Under the pieces are notes generated by a model, which was given only the letters and a program-made list of their open reading frames with translations, searched no databases and was not told the DNA's origin. This document shows, in pieces, positions 35,924 to 45,328 of a DNA stretch of 64,000 nucleotides (position 1 is the stretch's first letter; each line of letters starts with the position of its first letter). The stretch is from Pedobacter mendelii (lineage in GTDB: Bacteria; Bacteroidota; Bacteroidia; Sphingobacteriales; Sphingobacteriaceae). A program made the position numbers and the translations under genes. The stretch is taken from assembly GCF_014635725.1 (NCBI RefSeq), contig NZ_BMDJ01000002.1, forward strand, positions 372,001 to 436,000. Direction: 5' to 3'.

Positions 35924-36526
35924 ATGAATATCAATACATTTTCTCTTGATTGGGATAAAACAGCTGGCTTATTGCCTGTAATCATCCAGGATTATAAAAC
36001 TTTAGAGGTTTTAATGCTGGGTTATATGAATGCAGAAGCATTAGAGAAAACGCAAGCTGAGGGTAAGGTTACTTTTTTTTCACGCTCTAAAAATCGCCTT
36101 TGGACTAAAGGAGAAACCAGCAACAATTTTCTCTACGTTAAAGAACTTTTTGTTGATTGCGATAACGACACAATCCTAATTAAAGCCGATGCTGTCGGAC
36201 CAACTTGCCATACTGGTAGCCGCAGCTGTTTCAAAACAGAATTTAATCAAAACTTCATTTTTGAATTGGAGAACATCATTGATGATAGATATGCAAATCC
36301 TGTTGAAGGTTCTTACATCAACAAAATGCGCAAAAAAGGTTTAAATAAAATTGCACAAAAAGTTGGTGAAGAAGGCGTAGAAACCGTAATTGCTGCATTG
36401 GCGGAAAGTGAGGAAGAACTAATTGGAGAGGCATCAGACCTTGTGTTTCATCTGCTATTCTTGCTAAAAGAAAAAGGTTTATCCATTCAAGACATTGCAA
36501 AAAATTTAGAGAAAAGACATAAGTAG
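35924..36526 (+). CDS. hisIE: Bifunctional phosphoribosyl-AMP cyclohydrolase / phosphoribosyl-ATP pyrophosphatase
   Basis: A 200-residue fusion that performs steps 2 and 3 of the pathway. The cyclohydrolase half (about 1-110) has 'MLGYMNAEALEKT', 'SRSKNRLWTKGETS' and the zinc-binding 'DCDND' and 'GPTCHTGSRSCF'. The pyrophosphatase half (about 115-200) has 'KIAQKVGEEGVETVIAAL' and 'EASDLVFHLLFLL'. Last gene of the operon; followed by a low-complexity inverted repeat. Confidence 0.95.
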   Translation: MNINTFSLDWDKTAGLLPVIIQDYKTLEVLMLGYMNAEALEKTQAEGKVTFFSRSKNRLWTKGETSNNFLYVKELFVDCDNDTILIKADAVGPTCHTGSRSCFKTEFNQNFIFELENIIDDRYANPVEGSYINKMRKKGLNKIAQKVGEEGVETVIAALAESEEELIGEASDLVFHLLFLLKEKGLSIQDIAKNLEKRHK

Positions 36527-36697
36527 GTTGAGGTTAAGGCTAAGACTGAGATTGAGGTTGAAGTCAAGGTTAAGGTTAAGATTGAGGCAGGCTGCTTACA
36601 ACTCAATCTCAGCCTCAATCTTGGTCTTGGCCTCAACCTCAGTCTCAGTCTCAGCCTTAACCTCAATCTCTCAACCTCAACCTCAATCCTCAATCCA
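36527..36697. repeat. TTGAGG/CCTCAA minisatellite as a large inverted repeat
   Basis: The left arm (about 36527-36590) is built of ttgaggttaagg-type hexamers and the right arm (about 36600-36697) of the complement, cctcaatctcagcctcaacc. They can pair into a long imperfect hairpin. Its frames give Arg-Leu repeats on both strands, which I do not regard as coding. The right arm reaches the ATG of the WD40 gene. A related tract is at 53217-53385. Confidence 0.85.
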
Positions 36698-37597
36698 ATG
36701 CTCAAACACTTAAAAACCCTTTCTGGTCATCAAAATCCTGTTTATGCTTTAACCAATTCTGAGGGAGGCGAAACATTCTATAGCGCCGGAAATGATAAAG
36801 GCGTTGTAGAATGGTCGTTAGCGGATATGGCTTTTCTGAAGGTTAAAATGCCTGTTCAAAGTTCTGTGTATTGCTTGCACCATTTTGATAATTTTTTATT
36901 TGTTGGAGAACGCAGTGGTGCATTTAGTGTTTACGATTTACATAAAGAAAAAATTGTTATTCGGGTAAATGCACACTTGAAGCCAATTTTCGACATCAAA
37001 ACCGTGATATCAAAAAATGAGTTGATTACAACTGGCGAAGATGGTACGGTTGCAGTTTGGTCGTTAACTGATTTTACAGAAATTTACCGTTTTCAGGCTG
37101 CATACGATACCGTAAGAACGATAGCAATTTCCCGAGATGAAAAAGAAATTGCACTTGGTTGTAAAGACCATTTAATTAGAATTTACAATTTAAACGATTA
37201 TAGTTTAAAGCAAACGTTAGAAAGTCACTCTTTACCTGTTACTTCGCTCGCCTACCATCCGGAAGGAAAATATTTAATTTCTGGAAGTAGAGATGCGCAA
37301 TTAAAAATCTGGAATCTACCAAACCATGAGTTGTTCCAAACCATACCAGCGCACATGTTTACCATTTACGACATCTCCTTCCACCTTACACTACCTTATT
37401 TTGCAACGAGTAGTCAAGATAAAAGCATTAAAATTTGGGATGCAGAAAACTTTAAATTGTATAAAATTTTAAGTTTAGAGAAAAGTGAGTCTGGACATGC
37501 GCACTCAATCAATAAAATAATCTGGAGTAATGATGGCAAGTATTTAATCTCTACAGGAGATGACAGGAAAGTTATAGTTTGGGAGATGGAGAATTAA
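36698..37597 (+). CDS. WD40-repeat protein
   Basis: A 299-residue beta propeller of about six to seven WD40 blades, for example 'LKTLSGHQNPVYALT', 'VISKNELITTGEDGTVAVW', 'YHPEGKYLISGSRDAQLKIW', 'FATSSQDKSIKIW' and 'YLISTGDDRKVIVW'. No signal peptide, no enzymatic domain; a cytoplasmic scaffold is likely. It ends 5 bases before the convergent NlpC/P60 gene. Confidence 0.9.
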   Translation: MLKHLKTLSGHQNPVYALTNSEGGETFYSAGNDKGVVEWSLADMAFLKVKMPVQSSVYCLHHFDNFLFVGERSGAFSVYDLHKEKIVIRVNAHLKPIFDIKTVISKNELITTGEDGTVAVWSLTDFTEIYRFQAAYDTVRTIAISRDEKEIALGCKDHLIRIYNLNDYSLKQTLESHSLPVTSLAYHPEGKYLISGSRDAQLKIWNLPNHELFQTIPAHMFTIYDISFHLTLPYFATSSQDKSIKIWDAENFKLYKILSLEKSESGHAHSINKIIWSNDGKYLISTGDDRKVIVWEMEN

Positions 37598-37602
37598 TTC
37601 AG

Positions 37603-38388
37603 TCACTCCACAAAACGCTTTATAATTCTTAGTTTATGTGTGTATTTTCCTAACTCTTTATTGTATATACCTTCATCATCTACAGGGTCTATTCTTACCT
37701 TTCCTGATGAATGAATAATTTCGTTGTTGCTCAGCATAATACCAACATGGGTAATCTTACCTTCCGTATTATCGAAAAAAGCAACATCACCAGCCTTACA
37801 TTCAGCTAAAAAACCTACTAATTCTCCTTGCTCGGCTTGCTGTGATGCATCTCTGTTTAATTTAATGTTAAGCATTTTAAAAACAGTTTGTACAAAGCCA
37901 GAACAATCTAAACCGAACAAATTTCTACCTCCCCACAGATACGGAATATTTTGAAAAAATTTAGCTGTAGATTCAACTTCTGCTTTGAAATCGGCTTTCA
38001 AACTATCGTGAGGAATAAAATTTAATTTGAACTTTTCCTTACCAGCATAACAATATCCATCGGCTAAATATGGCAGGTTGCTGGACGGACTTAAATGATA
38101 GAAACTTCCATCAGCAGCAGTTAAAGTATTATCGAAATTCAAAGGTGATAGGCATTTACAATCTTGCATTTCTATAAATTCCTGCTGTGTTACAGGAGCC
38201 AGCTGCCTAAAATCCATCCAACCTTCGTAGCCATCATAACCATTTTGGATTAACCACCAGCGCTCTTCTTTCTGGATAATTTCAACATGTTCGCCAAAAA
38301 GTAGCTGCGAAACAATTTCTGCTTTATCTGATGCGCTTGCCCTTAAAGGTGCGACTGCAACTCTGCAAATACCGTATTGATTTTCCAT
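37603..38388 (-). CDS. NlpC/P60 peptidase with SH3 domains
   Basis: A 261-residue protein. Bacterial SH3-like domains occupy about 1-125. The NlpC/P60 domain (about 135-261) has the catalytic Cys162 in GLDCSGF, His214 in THVGIML and a third polar residue His226 in IIHSSGK. The layout is that of YkfC-type gamma-D-glutamyl-diamino-acid endopeptidases that cut muropeptides. There is no obvious signal peptide, which suggests recycling in the cytoplasm. Confidence 0.9.
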   Translation of the reverse strand: MENQYGICRVAVAPLRASASDKAEIVSQLLFGEHVEIIQKEERWWLIQNGYDGYEGWMDFRQLAPVTQQEFIEMQDCKCLSPLNFDNTLTAADGSFYHLSPSSNLPYLADGYCYAGKEKFKLNFIPHDSLKADFKAEVESTAKFFQNIPYLWGGRNLFGLDCSGFVQTVFKMLNIKLNRDASQQAEQGELVGFLAECKAGDVAFFDNTEGKITHVGIMLSNNEIIHSSGKVRIDPVDDEGIYNKELGKYTHKLRIIKRFVE

Positions 38389-38498
38389 TTAAATATGCTG
38401 GTAAAAGATTTAGTAAAACTAACAAATTACATTCATTGACTAACATTTTGCGCACAAATTTGTTAATTTTATAATGTTTACATTTTAATCTCTTCGCT

Positions 38499-38951
38499 AT
38501 GAACTTTAAGAAAATTTTAATTGCTGTTGATAACAGTACCTGCTCAGAAAAAGCTGCGAAAGCCGGATATGAAATTGCAGTCAAATTCGATGCAGAAGTT
38601 GCGTTGGTTAACATAATTGAGCCAATTCCTGCCAATGTTAATCCTGATTTAACCCTTGCACCTGTTTTTTTAGAGACTTATGATAATAGCGACGAAAATA
38701 GCCATGTGCTCTTAAAAGAAATGGAAAATAAATTTTCTGGCGGAATTAAAACCACCTACCTAAGTGTGGTTGATACTGCAGCTCATGGTATAATTCAGCA
38801 ATCTGATGAATGGGGTTCTGATTTAATCGTAATTGGTACTTATGGAAGAACAGGTTTATATCATTTTTTAATGGGAAGTGTTGCGGAACATGTAGCCAGA
38901 AAATCGGCTTGCCCGGTGCTAATTATACCAAATAAAAGCGATATCGACTAA
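38499..38951 (+). CDS. Universal stress protein (UspA family)
   Basis: A 150-residue single Usp domain: 'KILIAVDNSTCSEKAAKAGYE' at the N-terminus and the ATP-binding GxxGxxG-type motif GTYGRTGLYHFLMGSVAEHV near the end, followed by 'CPVLIIP'. Likely ATP-binding dimer. Twelve bases upstream of the serine hydrolase gene. Confidence 0.92.
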   Translation: MNFKKILIAVDNSTCSEKAAKAGYEIAVKFDAEVALVNIIEPIPANVNPDLTLAPVFLETYDNSDENSHVLLKEMENKFSGGIKTTYLSVVDTAAHGIIQQSDEWGSDLIVIGTYGRTGLYHFLMGSVAEHVARKSACPVLIIPNKSDID

Positions 38952-38963
38952 CCAATATCGTTC

Positions 38964-40211
38964 ATGAAAAAGATTATACATTCAACTATCCTCATTGCTT
39001 TTCTTATTTGGAATTCGGCGGTTTCGCAAACCACACAACAAAAAGTTTCACTTGTTGAACTTTCAAAAATAGATGCTTTATTTAAGGAGTATTTAAGCAA
39101 AGGATGGATTAAAGGTATTACCGCAAACATAGCTGTTGATGGTAAAACTGTGTATAATAAATCATTAGGCAACAATTTAAACAGACCTTTTAAAACCAAT
39201 GATATTTTAAGAATTGCCTCGCAAACTAAGGCTGTTACTTGTACTGCTGTGATGATTTTATTTGATGAGGGTAAATTTAAATTGGATGATCCGATTTCGA
39301 ATTACATCCCGGCCTTTAAAAATCCAAAAGTATTAGATAAGTTTAATCCTTCTGATTCGAGCTATACTACAAAACCAGCAAATCACGAAATTACCATCAG
39401 AGAATTACTTACCCATACTTCCGGGCTTGGCTACGCCCAAATTGGATCGCCTGAAATGAATGCCATTTATGCTAAAGCGGGTGTTGAAGCGGGCTTCGTT
39501 ATTCATAAAAAACTTTTAGAAACAGAAATTAATAGATTGGGAACCCTACCGCTTGCAAATCAACCTGGGGAAAGCTGGCATTACAGCCTAAGCATGGATG
39601 TTTTAGGCAGACTAGTTGAGGTAACTTCGGGTTTGAGCTTAGATAGCTTTTTTAAGCAGCGAATTTTTGTGCCACTTAATATGGTTGATACGTATTTCGC
39701 ACTTCCTAAAGATAAACACAATAGATTATCCACAGTTTACACAGAAGATGAAAAAACACATCAGGTAAAAGTTTGGAAAGATGGTACTTTTCCAGGAGCA
39801 ACAATTAATTATCCAATTAATAAAAATGGTTATTTCGCTGGCGGGGCGGGCTTAGTTTCCACATCAAAAGATTATGGGGTTTTTCTGCAAATGTTGCTGA
39901 ATGGTGGCACGTATAATGGGAAAAGAATTCTTTCGGAAAACAGTGTTAATTTAATGACTACCAACCAAATAGGAAGTATTCCTTTTGGAGATAATACTTT
40001 TGGCTTAGGATTTGAATTTGTGACTGACAAAGGAGCGAAGAAATTTGGTAAAAGTGTCGGCTCCTACAGTTGGGGAGGTTTCTTTGGTTCAAATTTCTGG
40101 GTAGATCCAAAAAAGAAAATTGTTGCTCAAATTTATGTTCAGCAGTGGCCATTTTCACACGGCGAAATTGCAGAAAAATTTCAATCGATAATTTATAAAG
40201 CCATTAATTAA
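38964..40211 (+). CDS. Serine hydrolase, beta-lactamase (class C) family, exported
   Basis: A 415-residue protein with a signal peptide (MKKIIHSTILIAFLIWNSAVSQ). The catalytic SxxK is SQTK at 86-89, the Tyr motif is HYSLS with Y207, in place of YxN. C-terminal region 'SWGGFFGSNFWVDP' holds the HxG-equivalent. Family members are D-amino-acid peptidases, esterases or PBP-like proteins; this is unlikely to be a true beta-lactamase. Ends at a bidirectional terminator. Confidence 0.88.
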   Translation: MKKIIHSTILIAFLIWNSAVSQTTQQKVSLVELSKIDALFKEYLSKGWIKGITANIAVDGKTVYNKSLGNNLNRPFKTNDILRIASQTKAVTCTAVMILFDEGKFKLDDPISNYIPAFKNPKVLDKFNPSDSSYTTKPANHEITIRELLTHTSGLGYAQIGSPEMNAIYAKAGVEAGFVIHKKLLETEINRLGTLPLANQPGESWHYSLSMDVLGRLVEVTSGLSLDSFFKQRIFVPLNMVDTYFALPKDKHNRLSTVYTEDEKTHQVKVWKDGTFPGATINYPINKNGYFAGGAGLVSTSKDYGVFLQMLLNGGTYNGKRILSENSVNLMTTNQIGSIPFGDNTFGLGFEFVTDKGAKKFGKSVGSYSWGGFFGSNFWVDPKKKIVAQIYVQQWPFSHGEIAEKFQSIIYKAIN

Positions 40212-40221
40212 CTGTAAAAAA

Positions 40222-40249
40222 TAAAGTCCCGATTCACATCAGGACTTTA
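40222..40249. terminator. Bidirectional terminator between convergent genes
   Basis: An 8-bp stem, taaagtcc (40222-40229) with ggacttta (40242-40249), loop of 12 bases, with A-rich left and T-rich right flanks. Lies between the serine hydrolase (+) and ferredoxin (-) stops. Confidence 0.75.
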
Positions 40250-40275
40250 ATATTTTAAAAATGCTAATTAGTAAA

Positions 40276-40626
40276 TTAATTTTCTTGGTGTAACCAAGCT
40301 TTTTTGGTTAATAATTCCTCTTCTGTTTCACGGATATCTTCATCATCAACACAACAATCTACCGGGCAAACTGCAGCACATTGAGGCTCGTCGTGAAATC
40401 CTTTACACTCCGTACACTTATCTGACACGATATAATAAACTTCATCAGAAACTGCTTCTTGCGCAGCATCAGCTTCTATTTGTTGATTTCCAAAATCTAT
40501 AGTACCATTCAAATTTGTTCCGTCAGAAAAACGCCAAGCAGTACCGGCATCGTATATTGCATTATTAGGGCATTCCGGTTCGCAAGCCCCGCAATTTATA
40601 CACTCATCTGTTATTTTAATCGCCAT
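40276..40626 (-). CDS. 4Fe-4S dicluster ferredoxin
   Basis: A 116-residue electron carrier. First cluster CINCGACEPECP (C10, C13, C16, then C20), second 'CTECKGFHDEPQCAAVCP'. The 8-residue spacing in the second cluster motif and a 45-residue insert between the clusters put it with the Allochromatium-type 2[4Fe-4S] ferredoxins. Divergent from the acyl-CoA reductase, with overlapping promoters; the same pairing is seen in other Bacteroidota. Confidence 0.92.
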   Translation of the reverse strand: MAIKITDECINCGACEPECPNNAIYDAGTAWRFSDGTNLNGTIDFGNQQIEADAAQEAVSDEVYYIVSDKCTECKGFHDEPQCAAVCPVDCCVDDEDIRETEEELLTKKAWLHQEN

Positions 40627-40653
40627 GTTTTCGTCTAATTCTTTTGCTTAGTT

Positions 40654-40674
40654 TACCTTTGCGCTGCAAATATA
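40654..40674. promoter_or_regulatory. Overlapping divergent -7 elements
   Basis: TACCTTTG (40654-40661) on the plus strand and TATATTTG (40674-40667) on the minus strand both fit TAnnTTTG and overlap as tacctttgcgctgcaaatata, a quasi-palindrome. No clear -33 TTTG is seen for either. Confidence 0.45.
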
Positions 40675-40704
40675 GCACTTAATCATTTAATAATAATTCT
40701 AAAT

Positions 40705-41721
40705 ATGTCAGTTTTAACACAAGAAAAAGTAATAATCGCCTTTAAACAGTTAGGCAACTTTCTTACCAATCCTACTGATAAACTAGAAAACACCATGTTT
40801 GCTGCACAAAATAGTAATGCCTGGTTTACGCCAGAAAATATAAAAAAATCTGTTTCTTCATTTGCTGAAATGCTTAATGAAAACGATTTAAATTACTGGT
40901 TTCAGTCAGTTAAGTTTAGCATTTCACCAAAAAAAGTGGGCTTAATTTTAGCCGGAAATATACCAATGGTTGGTTTGCACGATGTTTTAACTGTGCTGGC
41001 GACAGGAAATATTGCATTAATAAAACTATCTTCTTCTGATGATAAATTGATTAAAGCCATAATTACCGAACTTACAAATATTGAAAATGGCTTTAGGGAT
41101 AGAATAGAATATGTAGAACGATTAAAAGATTTTGATGCCATAATTGCCACCGGAAGTAATAATTCATCAAGATACTTCGATTATTACTTTAGCAAAGTTC
41201 CAAACATCATCAGAAAAAATAGAAATAGTGTCGCAGTTTTAGATGGTTCTGAATCATTTGAAGATATACAAAATTTAGGTGCAGACGTGTTTGATTATTT
41301 TGGTTTAGGCTGCAGAAATGTATCTAAACTTTATTTCCCAAAAGGTTACGATATTGCTAAATTTTATGAAGGCATAGAAAGCTACCAACCAATAATCAAT
41401 CATTTTAAGTATAATAATAACTACGATTACAATAAATCTATTTATCTGGTAAATGCAGCTAAGCATTTCGACAATGGCTTTTTACTCTTAAAGGAAGATG
41501 AAAGTTTAACTTCGCCACTTGCCGTTCTTTTTTACGAAGAGTATTTGAACACTAACGATATTGAAGAAAAGCTAAATGAAAAAGCACAACAAATTCAATG
41601 CATAATTACGAAAGCTTCTATCAAAACTAAAACATTCGGATTTGGAGAAGGCCAACATCCAAAACTGTGGGATTATGCTGATGATGTTAATACCGTTGAA
41701 TTTTTGAATGGCTTAGTATAG
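40705..41721 (+). CDS. Acyl-CoA reductase (LuxC-like)
   Basis: A 338-residue member of the acyl-CoA reductase family related to LuxC and aldehyde dehydrogenases: 'GLILAGNIPMVGLHDVLTVL', 'ALIKLSSSD', 'IIATGSNNSSRYFDYYF', 'NRNSVAVLDGSE', and the active-site cysteine in FGLGCRNVSKLYFP. It would reduce acyl-CoA to aldehyde with NADPH. Divergent from the ferredoxin gene. Substrate unknown. Confidence 0.88.
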   Translation: MSVLTQEKVIIAFKQLGNFLTNPTDKLENTMFAAQNSNAWFTPENIKKSVSSFAEMLNENDLNYWFQSVKFSISPKKVGLILAGNIPMVGLHDVLTVLATGNIALIKLSSSDDKLIKAIITELTNIENGFRDRIEYVERLKDFDAIIATGSNNSSRYFDYYFSKVPNIIRKNRNSVAVLDGSESFEDIQNLGADVFDYFGLGCRNVSKLYFPKGYDIAKFYEGIESYQPIINHFKYNNNYDYNKSIYLVNAAKHFDNGFLLLKEDESLTSPLAVLFYEEYLNTNDIEEKLNEKAQQIQCIITKASIKTKTFGFGEGQHPKLWDYADDVNTVEFLNGLV

Positions 41722-41867
41722 CAATATCTATTTTGTGGGAGCTAAATTTCCTAATCAGAAAATACATCAATCAGATATTATCTTATCTCGTAAATCAAAT
41801 CACATTGCATATACTCTTTGGTTTTTTACCTTTCAGCTTTCAGCTTAAATAGCTATTTTTGGGCACA

Positions 41868-42071
41868 ATGTATATCATTAAAGTTAAAGGCATCGCCAAA
41901 ATTCCAGATTATGTTCAGCTTAGAGATGACAAGTTTACTTTGCTTGCTTATTTTAGAGTAGATAGACCTGATAAATCGCTTGATAAATTAGGTTTAGGAG
42001 ACAAACAAGAATACATCATGGAAATGGTAAAAGATTTGCCTTTTGGGCAAATTGCTAAATTAGAAATATAA
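41868..42071 (+). CDS. Small conserved protein upstream of ftsE
   Basis: A 67-residue protein (MYIIKVKGIAKIPDYVQLRD...). The ATG at 41868 is preferred over an in-frame TTG at 41859. It ends one base before the ftsE ATG, so the two are coupled. Beta-rich; no motif recognised. Small proteins of this kind are often found just before ftsE in this group, from memory. Confidence 0.75.
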   Translation: MYIIKVKGIAKIPDYVQLRDDKFTLLAYFRVDRPDKSLDKLGLGDKQEYIMEMVKDLPFGQIAKLEI

Positions 42072-42072
42072 C

Positions 42073-42756
42073 ATGGCAGAAAACGCAGTAATTCATTTAA
42101 GCAATGTTGATGTTTTTCAACAAAAACACTTAGTATTATCAAACGTAAATTTACATATAGAGAAAGGCGAATTTGTGTTTTTGATTGGTCAAACAGGTTC
42201 TGGAAAAAGTAGTCTGCTTAAAATATTATATGGCGATTTGCACATCGGAAATGGAAACGGAGATATTGTGGGCTTTGATTTAAAAAATTTAAAAGAAAGT
42301 CAGGTTCCTTTTTTACGTCGCAAATTAGGTGTTGTTTTTCAGGATTTCCAGTTACTAACAGATCGAACGATAGAAAAAAACCTCGAATTCGTTTTGAAAG
42401 CAACAGGCTGGAAGGACGCAAATCTTATTAATGAGCGCATTAAAGATGTACTGGATAAAGTTGGTTTACGTTCAAAAATTAAAAAAATGCCTCATGAAAT
42501 TTCAGGTGGAGAACAACAACGTATTGTAATTGCAAGGGCTTTACTTAACGATCCTGAAATTATTCTTGCTGATGAACCAACAGGTAATCTTGACCCGGAG
42601 ACATCAGAAGAAATTGTAACCCTTCTAAAACAGATTAGCCAAAATGGAACAGCTATTTTAATGGCCACACACGATTATCAAATGATTAGAAAGTTCCCGT
42701 CCAGAATTATTAAATGTGAAAGTGGAATTGTTCATGAAGATGCACAAATAGTTTAG
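42073..42756 (+). CDS. ftsE: Cell-division ABC ATPase FtsE
   Basis: A 227-residue ABC ATPase: Walker A GQTGSGKS at 39-46, Q-loop 'VFQDFQLL', signature ISGGEQQR near 143, Walker B '[12 protein letters not shown]' and H-loop 'ATHDYQM'. The 'VFQDFQLL' and 'PTGNLD' strings are typical of FtsE/LolD. FtsE normally works with the membrane protein FtsX to activate cell-wall hydrolases; no ftsX is adjacent here, which is common in Bacteroidota. FtsE rather than LolD is favoured by the family pattern. Confidence 0.8.
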   Translation: MAENAVIHLSNVDVFQQKHLVLSNVNLHIEKGEFVFLIGQTGSGKSSLLKILYGDLHIGNGNGDIVGFDLKNLKESQVPFLRRKLGVVFQDFQLLTDRTIEKNLEFVLKATGWKDANLINERIKDVLDKVGLRSKIKKMPHEISGGEQQRIVIARALLNDPEIILADEPTGNLDPETSEEIVTLLKQISQNGTAILMATHDYQMIRKFPSRIIKCESGIVHEDAQIV

Positions 42757-42959
42757 CTAGTTATAACTTTAGATTTCAGATTGTCAAAATAGCTAAATCT
42801 AATGGCTAACACTTTCTGCCAAAATCGTAAATCAAAAATCTGCAATCGTACATCTGCTGTCAATCTGTTCAGGTAAATTCAAATAACTCTGCCAGCTTGG
42901 CTGATTTAGGTTTATGGCAAAATAGTTGCGCATAATAGAAAAAATTCAGCCTGAATATT

Positions 42960-43541
42960 ATGTTTAATAAGAAGAAAAATAACGATATAGAAGAAAATAT
43001 AATGAATACTGAAAATCCATCAGAAAATACTGAAGCCCAGAATTCAGAAAATACTGATGCCCCGGAAAACTTAGAGCAAGCTGAAGAGCAATCTGCTGAA
43101 GAAAAACTTCAAAATGAAGTTCAACAACTTAATGATAAATATTTACGCTTATACGCTGAGTTTGACAATTATAAACGCCGTACTCAAAAAGAACGTGTTG
43201 AGTTGCTACAAACTGCTGGTAAAGATGTAATTATATCTCTTTTACCTGTATTAGATGATTTCGACAGAGCATTAAAAGCAATGGAAACCGCTACAGATGT
43301 TGCGCCTGTTAAAGAAGGTATTTTATTGGTTAGCACAAAACTAAAAAATACATTGGCTCAAAAAGGTCTGAAAGATGTAGAAAGCATTAACAAAGATTTT
43401 AACACTGATTTCCACGAAGCAATTACCAATATTCCTGCACCAACAGATGTGCTAAAAGGTAAAGTGATTGATGAAGTTGAAAAAGGCTATACCTTAAATG
43501 ATAACGTTATCCGCTTTGCAAAAGTAGTAGTAGGAGCGTAA
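42960..43541 (+). CDS. grpE: Nucleotide exchange factor GrpE
   Basis: A 193-residue protein with an acidic, low-complexity N-terminus (about 1-50), a long coiled coil ('LNDKYLRLYAEFDNYKRRTQKERVELL') and a beta-rich C-terminal head ('VEKGYTLNDNVIRFAKVVVG'). It releases ADP from DnaK. Start could be M1 or the in-frame ATG at 43002. Followed by a five-copy tandem repeat and then dnaJ. Confidence 0.95.
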   Translation: MFNKKKNNDIEENIMNTENPSENTEAQNSENTDAPENLEQAEEQSAEEKLQNEVQQLNDKYLRLYAEFDNYKRRTQKERVELLQTAGKDVIISLLPVLDDFDRALKAMETATDVAPVKEGILLVSTKLKNTLAQKGLKDVESINKDFNTDFHEAITNIPAPTDVLKGKVIDEVEKGYTLNDNVIRFAKVVVGA

Positions 43542-44080
43542 ACTAATTTTGAATGTAAAAATGAGTGATTGATTGAATGACTAGTATATGCTCTAACTCA
43601 ATCCTTCAGAATTCAATCATTAAAATAATTAGTAAATAAAAAGATACCAGTTAAACTAATTTTGAATGTGAAAATGAGTGATTGATTGAATGATTAGTAT
43701 ATGCTCTAACTCAATCCTTCAGAATTCAATCATTAAAATAATTAGTAAATAAAAAGATACCAGTTAAACTAATTTTGAATGTGAAAATGAGTGATTGATT
43801 GAATGATTAGTATGTGCTCTAACTCAATCCTTCAGAATTCAATCATTAAAATAATTAGTAAATAAAAAGATACTGGAGTAAACTAATTTTGAATGTGAAA
43901 ATGAATAATTGATTGAATGATTAGTACATGCTCTAATTCAATCCTTCAAAATTCCATCATTAAAATAATTAGTAAATAAAAAGATACCAGTTAAACTAAT
44001 TTTGAATATGAAAATGAGTTGATTGATTGAATGGTTATTATATTCTCTAATTCGATCCTTCAAAAATTCAATCATTCTAT
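43539..44080 (+). repeat. 113-bp tandem repeat, about 4.8 copies, between grpE and dnaJ
   Basis: Units begin with taaactaattttgaat at 43539, 43652, 43765, 43879 and 43992, a period of 113, 113, 114 and 113. The first copy starts on the grpE stop codon. Copies 1-3 are almost identical, 4 and 5 have drifted, and the fifth fades out just before the dnaJ ATG. Each unit contains tgattgaat and attcaatca, an inverted repeat that can form a hairpin. No frame of note and no unique spacers, so not a CRISPR array. Confidence 0.95.
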
Positions 44081-44088
44081 AAATAGAG

Positions 44089-45252
44089 ATGAGTAAAAGA
44101 GACTATTATGATGTATTAGGCGTAACGAAAAGCGCCCCGGCTGATGAGATTAAGAAAGCTTATCGTAAAATGGCCATTAAATATCACCCTGATAAAAATC
44201 CGGGAGATAAGGCTGCAGAAGATATGTTTAAAGAAGCTGCCGAAGCTTACGAAGTGTTAAGCAATGCGGAGAAAAAACAACGTTACGACCAATTTGGTCA
44301 TGCAGGAGTTGGCAGCAGTGCATCTGGAGGCTATGGTGGCGGAAATATGAACATGGATGATATTTTCAGCAATTTTGGAGATATTTTTGGTGGTCATAAT
44401 CCATTCGAAAGCTTTTTTGGCGGCGGAGGCGGAGGTCAACAACGTGGTGGTCGTCGTGTAGCTAAAGGCTCAAATCTTCGTATAAAAGTTAAATTAACTT
44501 TAGAGGAAATTGCTCACGGTGCTGAGAAGAAAATAAAAGTAAATAAACTAATTGCCTGCAAAACATGCGATGGAACGGGCGCAAAAGATAAATCATCAGT
44601 AAGTACATGTGGTACTTGTGGTGGCAGCGGACAAGTTCGTCGGGTTACCAATACAATTTTAGGGCAAATGCAAACTGCATCTACCTGTCCTACTTGTAAT
44701 GGCAGTGGCCAGCAAATTACGGCTAAGTGTACGGTTTGCCATGGAGATGGTGTTGTGCGTGGCGAAGAAACCATTACAATTAACATTCCTGCAGGAGTGA
44801 GTGAAGGTATGCAATTAAGCATGAGTGGAAAAGGAAATGCAGCTCCAAACGGAGGCGTTCCCGGCGATTTGATTATTTTAATTGAAGAAAATGCTCATGA
44901 AACTTTAAAACGCGAAGGCAATAACATAGTTTACGATTTACATTTAAGTTTTGCAGATGCTGCTTTGGGTATTAGTATTGAAGTACCAACGATAGACGGT
45001 AAAGCAAAAATAAAAATTGACCCAGGTACACAAAGCGGAAAACTTTTACGCTTAAAAGGAAAAGGTTTACCTGAAGTAAATTCATACCACAGAGGGGATG
45101 AGATTATTCACATCAATGTTTGGACACCGAAAGCTTTAAGCAGTGAAGAGCGAACTATTTTAGAAAAATTACGTGATTCTGCCAATTTTAAACCGCAACC
45201 AGGTAAAAATGAGAAAAGCTTTTTCGATAGAATGAAAGAATATTTCGAATAA
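44089..45252 (+). CDS. dnaJ: Chaperone DnaJ
   Basis: A 387-residue type-I J protein. J domain 1-70 with HPD at 33-35, a glycine/phenylalanine-rich linker (about 75-120), four zinc motifs of CxxCxGxG type ([32 protein letters not shown]) and two C-terminal substrate-binding beta domains. It delivers clients to DnaK and stimulates its ATPase. Its leader consists of the tandem repeats that separate it from grpE. Confidence 0.97.
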   Translation: MSKRDYYDVLGVTKSAPADEIKKAYRKMAIKYHPDKNPGDKAAEDMFKEAAEAYEVLSNAEKKQRYDQFGHAGVGSSASGGYGGGNMNMDDIFSNFGDIFGGHNPFESFFGGGGGGQQRGGRRVAKGSNLRIKVKLTLEEIAHGAEKKIKVNKLIACKTCDGTGAKDKSSVSTCGTCGGSGQVRRVTNTILGQMQTASTCPTCNGSGQQITAKCTVCHGDGVVRGEETITINIPAGVSEGMQLSMSGKGNAAPNGGVPGDLIILIEENAHETLKREGNNIVYDLHLSFADAALGISIEVPTIDGKAKIKIDPGTQSGKLLRLKGKGLPEVNSYHRGDEIIHINVWTPKALSSEERTILEKLRDSANFKPQPGKNEKSFFDRMKEYFE

Positions 45253-45276
45253 TAAGTTTAAATTAAATTATTAAAC

Positions 45277-45308
45277 AAAAAAACCGATACTAATGCATCG
45301 GTTTTTTT
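45277..45308. terminator. Bidirectional terminator after dnaJ
   Basis: Stem accgat (45283-45288) with atcggt (45297-45302), flanked by A (45277-45283) on the left and T (45302-45308) on the right, so it can act on both strands. Confidence 0.85.
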
Positions 45309-45328
45309 GTTTTCTCCCATAGGCTATG

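Noticed and set aside
36487..36713. Reading frames of Arg-Leu repeats on both strands
   Set aside because: They are translations of a hexamer minisatellite; composition and mirror symmetry show that they are not genes.
38964..40211. Antibiotic-resistance beta-lactamase
   Set aside because: It has SxxK but an altered Tyr motif (YSL), and the family is mostly peptidases and esterases.
42073..42756. LolD in place of FtsE
   Set aside because: The two ATPases are similar; the small coupled upstream gene and overall sequence favour FtsE, but this is not certain.
43539..44080. CRISPR array
   Set aside because: The repeats are contiguous with 113-bp period and there are no unique spacers or cas genes.
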